Shown piece by piece: positions 55,558 through 64,000 of a stretch of 64,000 nt of DNA (positions are counted from its first letter, which is position 1; each line of letters starts with the position of its first letter). The position numbers and the translations under genes were made by a program. Source of the stretch: Apiospora phragmitis (taxonomy: Eukaryota > Ascomycota > Sordariomycetes > Amphisphaeriales > Apiosporaceae); contig JAQQWL010000002.1 in the NCBI GenBank assembly GCA_038363925.1, positions 1,550,001-1,614,000 on the forward strand. Reading direction: 5' to 3'. The notes beneath the pieces are model-generated. The model was not told where the DNA came from, did no database searches, and saw only the letters and a list, made by a program, of their open reading frames with translations.

Positions 55558-57819
55558 GATTCAGGTGGATCGAGTAGGTAGGTAGGTGAAGAGCTTTCGA
55601 AAGCCGCTGCTGCCGAAGAACACACGCTGAAGTCGCACCCGGTTCGGAGGAGGGGAACACACGCGAAGCCACCAACGTAGTCTAAGTCTGCAATACTAAG
55701 GTATATTTGAGGGTTTTGCACAATCACGACAAAAGAAAGGGCGACCGGTAGTTGAAGAGTAGTGTGGCAGACACGGGTAATTCAATTCAGGTACGACACA
55801 AACGAACTGGCAGCGATAGGTCCAAGCCAAGGTTTTTTTCTTCTCTCACTCCCACGTCCTGGTCCTCTGGTTCAGGTAAGCCGAGAAAAGTGAATGAGGT
55901 GTTTTGGAGCTAAGGATTAAACCGCATTGTTGGACTGAACTATGGACATGATTGGGAGAATGCCACCTTGCTTGCAGCTTGGTGTGAAAGACAGCTGGCT
56001 GGGGGTGGGTAGGTGAGGGGGAAATGCTTGTTGTAACTGGAGTTGTGGTGGGATGGAGGAGGGCGGATTGAGGGGTGTGGAGAGAGACAAAGCTATCAGT
56101 TGACATAGCTTGTAGAAGCGACCTGGGGTTCCCCACGGAACCGTATGGGGGAGCCAGGTATCAGCGACCTGTTCTGGCAGGAGCTCCCCCCCTGTGTGCT
56201 CCCCAACCGCGAATACCGCTAATTGACGGGAATGATGTAATGATACAGTGCCTCTGCTCTGGAAACTCCTCGATCAGAACCAACAAGAGCGGTGAGCACG
56301 ACTTGAGCCTCAGCTAAACGGGTTAGTTCAAGGCGCCTGCACCCGGCCTTTCTCAACCAGCAGCGGTCTAGAGCCTACCTAGACTCCAGACGCCGGGGCT
56401 CTACCACTCCCTCGCATCGTGAGCTCGGGGGAAATGAGGAAGGAAAGATATGCGACCTCAGACCTGCATGTGGGAAAGCCCAATAGCAGCTTGGCCTTGT
56501 CCATCTAAGCGCTCTGGGCGGCAGACAGCCAGGTACCATTACGTTTCAACTCCAAGAAGCTTTTTTTTTTTTTTTTTTTTTTTTGAAATGCCTAGGATAT
56601 AGGTAGGGTGCGGTTTGTAGGGAGAAATCGGACTTCTTCTTCTCTCGAAATCATGACTTTGGCCGGTTTTTTCTTCCGGACTACCCACCTCTGATTTATT
56701 GCGCGACTCGCGATAGCGCCAATAAGGGATGCCGGAGTTGCGCTCCAGCCCTCTCTAGCTTTGAACGGCGCAGTCCGGTTGGTCGGTCAGCCTGGGCCAA
56801 CGGTTTGTCGATTACACTAGGAGAAAAAGTAAGATGTATGGAAATACCTGTGCAAGTCGTGCAATGATTGCTTTGTGGACGGGCGATTCCACATGATAAC
56901 TGTTGCTTTTTGCCCATTATGTCATTTCTTATATATCGCATCACACCACAGGTAGCCACAGATTAACGAGTTTCAAACATAAAGGAAGCCCCACGGTTCA
57001 ACAGCCGCCCGTCCGGAGTCGACCAAAACACGAACCAACTCCACCCCATTGTGGGCGCGCAAGCGGCAAGACACTTCTCGCGTCGGGGCTTCTGACGATG
57101 CGAACTGCAGAGTGGTGGGCCGGAATTGGGGACTCTCCAACGCAACTGAGGTGGCAGGCCGTTTATCGTGACTTGCGCTGGCCTGGTTTGGGTTGGCAAG
57201 CAACCGATCGATGATGGGGAGATGACGAGATACGGGTTGGTCTCAAGACAGCCTCCAAACGCGACGATGGAATGGACGCTCATCAACTTGCCCCCGACAT
57301 CAGCAATGTCAGCCAGTCACTGGAGAAATGAAGATTGATTAAAAGATGTACGTATAGCTTTCCAAAAAGCTGGATCAATTCGCTCTCATAAACATGCTGC
57401 CAGGTAGCGTAGAACTCATATAGCTATCCTCAAAAAGGTCCATCCGATACGAGGGTTTTTCCAACCAAAGAATGTCATAGCCATGACGATACCCAATAAA
57501 AAAAACCTATAGTTACAGATGAAATTTTTACAAGATGTGAAGATGGCAAGCCGCTGCCCTTCACCCACGTGGCCCATGTTGGCGTTTTTTGTCTGTTTTT
57601 TCGTTTGCATCCACGAAGCTCCCTCTCCTTACTCGCTTTGCTGCTGGCAAGACCGAATCAGGAAAAGGGACGGCGACGGTAATGACAGGTTCCTTGGTTG
57701 AAGGATAGGAAGAAGCCGTACTCAGTGACGACCCCTTAGTTCATCGAAGCTTTCCCGTTGGGAGGAGATCTGCACCGTGCGCATGATGCTCTTGTTCCAC
57801 GTCTATAATCTCACCTGGA
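55558..57819. other. Intergenic, 2.3 kb, no gene supported
   Basis: This lies between the GH63 promoter side and the 3' end of the 7TM gene. It contains a T24 run at 56561-56584. Open frames are short and motif-free. Confidence 0.45.
56561..56584. repeat. Poly-T homopolymer, 24 nt
   Basis: An uninterrupted run of 24 T. On the minus strand this is poly-A, which could be a remnant of retrotransposed mRNA, but no coding sequence or target-site duplication is evident beside it. The length is likely unreliable. Confidence 0.7.
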
Positions 57820-59264
57820 TTAGCGGTGCTCGTCGGACACGAAACTTATGGGCTGCACCACCTTTTGATTTCCCGTCCTCAGCTCCTCCTCGCTCTCGTT
57901 CTTCTCGCTCATCGCGCGCAGGCGGTCCTTGTCCTTGCCGGCAGTGATGCGCACCTCGACCTTGGAGAGCGGGATCGACGGCGCGCCGGAGCTGCCGACG
58001 CGCGCCTCGTCGTCGAGCTGCGAGAACTGCGACCGGCTGCTGAAGTTGTCGACGCCGCTGCGGCTCATCTTGCGGCTGCGCCCGTGCGCCGACGGGTGCG
58101 TTTGCTTCGCGTACCCGCCGTGGGTGCCGCCGCTGGGGCCGTAGTCGGCCGGCCGCGTCGTGAGCCCGAGGCTGTAGCCGATGTGCTTGAACAGGGGCCG
58201 CAGCGTCGCGAGGCTGCCGGCCGTGATGGCGAGGCCCTGCTCCACCGTCGACCAGATGGCGATGTCGACGGTGGCCCAGAGGAAGTCGTCGACCTCGCGG
58301 AGTCGAGGCAAGTAGGGGTAACGAGCAACGACGGCGCAACTTGCACTGTGAGAAGGGTGGAGTCAGTCTCACCGTTCGAACCGATATCTATCCCCCGGCT
58401 GCCGTGCACGCAGCCCTTTCGGATATAGTGATGGAGGTAAACTTACACGCAACCCATGGCCAATAGAGGAATGATGGCAAACTTCGTTCTCTGCTTCAAC
58501 TTGAGGTCCCAGATGAGGACGGCCGGGAGGAGAGCGAACGTAAAGTCGGATAGGAGACTGAACGAGGTGTACAGAAACCCGAGCCCGATGATCACGTCGG
58601 AGGGGATGCAGCTTCCAGGTTCTCCGGGCACATATCGGTTCCAGAAGTAAGGCGAGGGGTTGCACTGGAACAAGGTGACGAAGAAGAAGGCCAATCCCGA
58701 GACGACGGAGATTGCCATGGCGCCGTAGATGATTTGTTGGTGAATCTTCTTGGCGGCTATCCGCAGCAGGAACATGCCGATGGAGATCTTGGAAGTGATC
58801 ATGGAACACGTATATGTGAGATAACACATCCACCAGCACTACGGTTTGTCGTCAGCACAAGCTGCCTTTTTTTTTCCCTCTCTGGTTGGGAAAGGGAATA
58901 AGTCGGGACTCACCTTCATTGCTGCTTGGATACTCGGCACTTCCAAGTCCTTGTGGTGATGACCGGTTCCGAAATGCACGCCGGCCATGGAGAAAGAGGC
59001 GTACACCAGGAAGAAGGCCTGATCCGAGATTAGAATCGTACGTTTTGGGGAGTTTTCCCCCGAGGGAGCCCGAGTATGTCTACTCGTCTAGGAGACGGCG
59101 ACACTTACAGTTGATACCACCATGAGGATATCGTCGACCCCAAAAGCCTTCACCATGAATGTCCTCGTAAACACTCTCAGTATGCATGCGGTCAGAGCCA
59201 TGACGGCAAAGGCGACGTCGACGCCAAGGAGCTGCGGCCCTCTGTTTGGGACGGGGGCTTCCAT
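57820..59264 (-). CDS. Fungal rhodopsin-domain seven-transmembrane protein (PTH11/SAT4-like)
   Basis: Four minus-strand exons (59264-59109, 59018-58914, 58838-58447 and 58345-57820) join to 392 residues. Seven hydrophobic helices lie at roughly residues 12-33, 44-66, 88-114, 122-145, 168-199, 206-229 and 240-267. Family-typical spots are RVFTRTFMVKAFGVDDILMVV after helix 1, a Cys pair around loop 4-5 (FQCNP and GSCIPSD), and DDFLWATVDIAIWSTVEQGLAI before the last helix. This is the fungus-specific rhodopsin-like family that includes Pth11-type receptors. There is no N-terminal CFEM domain. The C-terminal 120 residues are polar, Ser/Gly/Lys-rich and cytoplasmic. Ligand and signalling partners are unknown. 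An in-frame TAA lies upstream of the chosen ATG. Confidence 0.9.
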
Positions 59265-62035
59265 GTTGTCGTCGTCGATAAGCTTCTCTGGGGATGTAAG
59301 GTGGTTTGTCGTGATAAGATATTAGGTCCCGCCGTTACGTCGTCGACATGTAATATGCTTGATGATGATGCCCTCTTTGCCGTATTCCTCGGGTGCTACC
59401 TTGTCGATGAGACCTTCCAGAAAGGGGGTCCAAACGAGAACCAACTTTCGAGCAGCGGCATTCAACTGAAGATATAAGAACCAAGATCTCGGATCTAATC
59501 TCGTCACAGCGGGGATATGCACATATATTGATAAGACAGTGGTTTGTAAGTTTCATGCAGGAAGCAAGCAAAGTGACCATGCTTAGGGGATATGTTCTTC
59601 TTTCAGCAAGGCGGCCCCCGATGTTACCTGCTCTTGGCCACCCACGCTGTGACCTGCGACCAAAATGGACAGGCCGGAGACCCTTCGTGTGTGGATAAGG
59701 AAATGTGCACCGGGTGGCTACCCGCTCCGTCTGGAATTTCCAGATTAACCACATTCTTTCCTAATGAGCAGTTGTGGAGAGCCGAGAGCTTGAGCAAGAC
59801 CAGGTTCGTCTTGTTGTATTGAGGTAGTATGTTGTAGCTTGGGCCTCCTGCAAGTACATGTAGACGCCCCCTCTTCTTCTCCCCCTTCTCCATGTTCCAG
59901 ACAGACGACGCGCACAACAGTCCCTGTATGCGGCTGTTGTGGAGGAACAGCGGTCATGGCCTCGGCAGGTGGTTCTGGTATACCGGGAATGCCGGTCATC
60001 TAATGATGGAACCTCTCATTAGTGAAGGGGGCATCTATGTAAATCAGAGGCCACCTGGATACACTTCTGCTACTACAACGTGGCTAGGGTTTCGAAACGA
60101 CAAACGGATTTACACACGTAGTAGTGACGTCTTCGCCTGTTGTTGGCCAGAGCGAGATCATCTCTGCTTCTTGGCTTTTGGTGTTTCTTCACAAACCTAA
60201 CATAGATCACTGTGCATATGCAGGGGGGCAGAGGTGGAAGGTCTCCAAAAAGAAGAACTGGGTTGATATTGAATTTCACCTCGTGTTTGGTGTCCATCTC
60301 GGAAACCCAGCCCGGCACTTACGCAGGCACAGTCGAGACACAGGCCACTCTTTGCACATGCGTACATTACATGCCGGACAGTCTCTGCCGGCAATGGCAG
60401 CAACTGCACCGCATACCATGTATGCTTTACCCATATCACGCCATACCCAGGAAGGAAATATAACGGCCGAGAGAGAAAAAGAGCGAGGCAGCTACACTAA
60501 GAAAGGCGGGCTCATTACCCAAAGATTTGGACAGGCCAAGATACAGGGGGGGGGGGGTTCCCGGGCGACCTCATGGCAAAGTGGGGATAGCAGTGGGAAC
60601 CAACAGGCGCAGCCAGAAGTGGTTTTGGAATTGGAATTTTGTCACTAGTTGGAAGAATGCTCCGCAGCCTCCGCTACGACATATTTCTTCTCTGTTACTA
60701 AAGCCAAGCCCAGAGAATAAACCAGGGAGGAAGGAGTAACAAAGTCCGATTTGATCGTGTTCCTGTTCATCTGGACGGAAAAGCAGGCGGCAGGCGGGGC
60801 GGGAAAGGGCGGAAAAGGGAGGAAAGAGGGGATGAGGGACTTGACTGCGTAGCGACCAGGTCGGCACGGGCAAGCTACTGGGCCTACATCGTGGCTTGCG
60901 TGGTTCTTTTTCAGCTGCAGTGTAGTTCATAATCTGACACCAATATAGATCTCCTCAGTGATACCCAACTCGGACGAGTAAGCAGCGAGACACTTACAAG
61001 ACCGGCTAGACTCGTCCGGTACGCCTGTCCCTCATTTTAACGGCATATCAGATTACTCCTATCCTTCATGATATATTCCCCTTGGCAGGTCACCGCTGTC
61101 GTCCGTATGCAGAACGTATGCAAGTACATCTGTGCCCTCACAGGTTCAGCATAAGAAGTGGGCATGGCTCTTCTGACCGGTCAGTTGCTGTTATGAACAT
61201 TGCCAATGAGATATTATAGATTCATATCTCCACTTATGTCGGTTTATGTTGCTGTGCGCTCGGGTACCTGCATCTTCCCTCTCCCGTGTTCTGATATCTA
61301 TATGTGAACAATGTTATTGAACAAATCGTAAGACGGGCGGCTGCCGAGGCGCAGCCCGTTTTCTGCTCCAGAGACGTTGTGCTAATCATCGATAACCAAT
61401 GCGATGGTGATCCTAGCAGTGCAACGGTTATGCGATTTAAAATAGCCAGTATGTTATCTTAGGAGCCTACTCTGTATCGGGTTAGTATTTCGTCGCCAGT
61501 AACGGTTCTAACGGGGATGAGAGCTCGAGACTCTTGTTTTAGTCCAGACTGCGGAATGTGTCTCAGAATATGCAGGTCGATATGACTATCGACGACGAAC
61601 AACGTGTGGAACGGCTTTCAGGAAACAACCCCCGCCCGCATCCTCGTTGCGAACTACTGCACGCCGGACATACACATGCAGGCAAGGTGAAAACGCCCGC
61701 AGATTAAAAAAAATGAATACAAGCGAAAAATAAGGACGATCTTTACCAGTCTGTGTTTCAGGTGAGTATACGGAGTAGAGCAGAAGATTATCAATCATCC
61801 CGTACATGGAGATTACCTGATTAGAGATTTCGCTCGCTCCCTCGCGTTCCCAGGCGTTCGGTCTTACGATGCCTGCCGTCTGAACCTGCGCAATACCCGG
61901 TACCCTGCCTGCTCCAGTACCTGCGTGCTACTCGGTCAATATGTGGATCTCGTCGTCGCTGCTGTGGTTCTGGTTCAACTCCGCCGCCCTAGTTGACGAT
62001 AGCTCGTACTGCCAAGTCGCAGTACGTCTTTTATT
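59265..62035. other. Intergenic, 2.8 kb, no gene supported
   Basis: This is the left part of a roughly 4 kb gene-poor interval. It includes a G12 run at 60546-60557. Open frames on both strands are short, overlapping and motif-free. Confidence 0.45.
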
Positions 62036-62365
62036 CCCGTGGGCAGTTGGAAGCTTCTTGCACAAGATGCCCGTCCAACAGAACCTTTTATTTGGGAGAA
62101 CAATGGCATCTGTTGCGGCACAGAAGGCGGCAGTTGGGTGTTGCTGGGCTGGTTCGTAGGGAGACAGCTGCCGTCTCATCTTGTTTCTTTTCCACGTGGT
62201 CCCGTGGGCAGTTGGAAGCTTCTTGCACAAGATGCCCGTCCAACAGAACCTTTTATTTGGGAGAATAACGGCATCTGTTGCGGCACAGAAGGCGGCAGTT
62301 GGGTGTTGCTGGGCTGGTTCGTAGGGAGACAGCTGCCGTCTCATCTTGTTTGTTTTCCACGTGGC
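62036..62365. repeat. Tandem direct duplication, 2 x 165 bp
   Basis: Copy 1 is 62036-62200 and copy 2 is 62201-62365. I count four base differences, about 97-98% identity. Each copy ends with a CACGTG palindrome followed by G. The period is a multiple of three, so frames on both strands stay open across both copies. The encoded peptides have no recognisable character and I do not call a gene. Confidence 0.9.
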
Positions 62366-63304
62366 GGTCTGTCCCCTGTCGCCCGTCACCTACAACCGTC
62401 TGACACCTGTCTGCGAGCCGTTCACGTCTCATGTAACAAGATGATCCCTGGGGATCATCGGCACCCTCAACTTCCAAGCTTCCTACCTAAATAACCTTGA
62501 CCCTTGCATGAGTCTGGATCAGTTATGGCAATCTCAACACGGGCTAATATCTTGCCAGGGCTTTTGAATTGTGACAAGCGCTGAAGAAAGAAAATGACGA
62601 AGAAAAAAAGGCGACAAAAGCACTTTTGTTCATGCGCCGACTATTTTGGGAATGTTTACGATGTCCTGCAAATATGTAGGCCTGATCTGTGATGAACTAA
62701 TATATTCGTGGCCAAGCGTCATATCCTCACTTTTACCATCTCTACTTTATCTCGTTTCGTGAGAATGGGTCTCACGGATATACGATTCTAACAAAGAGAC
62801 CGACCGATCTAGTCAGTGTAACGGGTTTCGGCCCCACAAACCAGACAGCAACAATGCGACGGCGTGCAGTGGGGTTTAGGCCTTGAAGCCTCATCAACAA
62901 CGTCAAAGCCAAGCTTCCACGCCTCCAACAGCGCAAGAGCCATCGGCGAGGCACAGCAAAGCGTGCAAAGGTAGCAATATGGTGGGTGATTATGGAGCCT
63001 CCCGTGGTAGTCCCACGATCCGCCTTCGCCGTCTTCCGAACCGCGAGTCATGTTACTTGCGTCAATCAACAGCACATCATCGATAAATATATGGAGCTGA
63101 AACAATGTGGGTGAAATGAATGGCGCGATCTTATTGATTGTGGGTGGTATCAGAGATATCATTATTACTAGGTATGTATGTTGTTGTCGCTGGCTGGTAA
63201 AAATGACCAAAATCTAAAACTATGTTGTTGTTGTGCTAACAACCAGGCGTGACCAGACAGTCAGGTGCAGACTGCCACATGGCTGCTGTTCTTGCTCGCT
63301 CGCT
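62366..63304. other. Intergenic, downstream of the GMC oxidoreductase gene
   Basis: No coding exon is supported. It should include the 3' UTR of the minus-strand oxidoreductase gene. Confidence 0.45.
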
Positions 63305-64000
63305 CTATTTCAGCTCGGCCAGCATGACATCAGCCGCCTTCTCGGCCACCATGTAGGTAGAGACGGCGGTGAAGGTACCGGGAATGCGCGGGTAGACTGA
63401 GGCGTCTACGACACGCAGGCCCTGGACCTTGCGGACGCGGAAGGCCGAGTCGAGGACGGCCATGGGGTCAGCGTCGGTGCCGATGGGGCAGGTGGACGAG
63501 GCGTGGTGGCCCCAGGTGATGTCCTGAATCCACTGCTCGAGATCCTCCTGCGACTGGACCTCGGCGCCGGGCATCACCTCGGTGACCTTGACGGGCTGCC
63601 GAGCGAAGGCGTCACGGGCGAGGCCGACGGCCTCGACCATGGCTTGGAGATCCTTCTTGTACTCGCCGTTGGCCTCGGAGTAGTAGTGGAACATGATGTC
63701 GGGCATGTCGAGAGGGTCAGCAGAGCGCAGGGTGACGCCGCCGGCAGTGTTGCGGGGTGCGACTTGAGAATGGCCCAGGTCCACCAGTCGTGCTCGCCGG
63801 TGGCATTGATGCTGTAGCCGGGGAAGTAGCCGCGGAAGTTGACGGGGCCACCGAACACGAAGGTATCCCAGTCGTTGTTGACGGAGGTGCTGCTCTTCTT
63901 GTACATGGTGGCCGCGAGACCGTTGGAGGCGTAGACGCCCTGGTCGCCCAGAAGGCCGGGGTTCTCGTACTTCTCGATACACGGGTCGTTCTCATCTCCC
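63305..64000 (-). CDS. GMC oxidoreductase, C-terminal part (runs off the right edge; one apparent frameshift)
   Basis: The 3' end of a minus-strand gene whose start lies beyond the window. About 232 residues are visible, entering in frame at GDENDPCIEKYENPG. Then come GVYASNGLAATMYK, NNDWDTFVFGGPVNFRGYFPG and the C-terminal GMC domain: SADPLDMPDIMFHYYS, WGHHASSTCPIG with the catalytic-type His, and VVDASVYPRIPGTFTAVSTYMVAEKAADVM. The FAD enzyme family includes alcohol, choline and aryl-alcohol oxidases/dehydrogenases; the substrate is not assignable. The second catalytic His/Asn common in many members seems absent from the PGTFTAVSTYM segment, which suits a separate fungal subclade. Reading frame changes near 63754-63757, where the G4 run seems one base short. 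Confidence 0.88.

Noticed and set aside
56561..56584. Poly-T tract as evidence of a retroposed gene or LINE tail
   Set aside because: No adjacent coding remnant or target-site duplication was visible.
61928..62494. Open frames of about 150 codons on both strands across the 165-bp duplication
   Set aside because: Openness follows from the duplication period being a multiple of three; the peptides lack motifs and neither strand is preferred.
1..64000. CRISPR array, bacterial operon, tRNA/rRNA genes or intact transposon
   Set aside because: Spliceosomal introns and the protein set are fungal; I saw no regularly spaced repeats, no clear tRNA cloverleaf or B-box, and no transposase or reverse transcriptase motifs by eye. 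A tRNAscan and repeat search would be decisive.

Overview
The window is nuclear DNA of a filamentous ascomycete (Pezizomycotina, most likely a Sordariomycete; the class is my inference from protein similarity recalled from memory). Genes are spaced on both strands. Most carry short spliceosomal introns (about 50-120 bp, GTRNGY donors, CTAAC-like branch sites, YAG acceptors). The proteins are ordinary fungal housekeeping orthologues plus a few lineage-restricted proteins. I saw no CRISPR array, operon, rRNA, tRNA or intact transposon.

Layout. 0-5.3 kb: the 5' end of an unrecognised gene (minus), an LYR-motif protein, and a five-exon mitochondrial carrier. 6-14 kb: MOB1 (minus), the OSCP subunit of mitochondrial ATP synthase (minus), and a DUF2293 protein (plus). 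14-18.3 kb: ESCRT-III VPS20 (minus) diverging from the ribosome-biogenesis AAA ATPase RIX7. 20.7-25.7 kb: cytochrome c (minus), a Lys/Ala/Thr-rich putative mitochondrial membrane protein (plus), and exosome subunit RRP42 (minus). 26.4-29.6 kb: a decayed short-chain dehydrogenase and arginyltransferase ATE1 (minus). 29.6-34.8 kb: a 5.2 kb gene-poor stretch. 34.8-41.9 kb: diphosphoinositol-polyphosphate Nudix hydrolase, a single-pass membrane protein with a Ser/Ala-rich ectodomain (minus), and LSM1 (plus). 44.6-47.2 kb: a RasGEF with an N-terminal Ras-like GTPase module. 48.3-55.6 kb: a DUF726 alpha/beta-hydrolase membrane protein and a nine-exon GH63 glycosidase (both minus). 57.8-59.3 kb: a fungal rhodopsin-domain 7TM protein (minus). 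59.3-63.3 kb: gene-poor, with a 165-bp tandem duplication. 63.3 kb to the end: the C-terminal part of a GMC oxidoreductase (minus).

The main structural observation is that four genes in the right-hand third (RasGEF, DUF726, GH63, GMC) read correctly only if eight single-base length errors are allowed, mostly in G/C runs. Exon phases close exactly once these are allowed, so I read them mainly as sequencing or assembly errors. The dehydrogenase relic at 26.4-27.7 kb is different: it has in-frame stops and a ruined cofactor motif and looks truly dead. The GH63 gene contains a predicted 3-nt microexon and a GC-AG intron. I found no convincing new multigene system; neighbours share no evident pathway.
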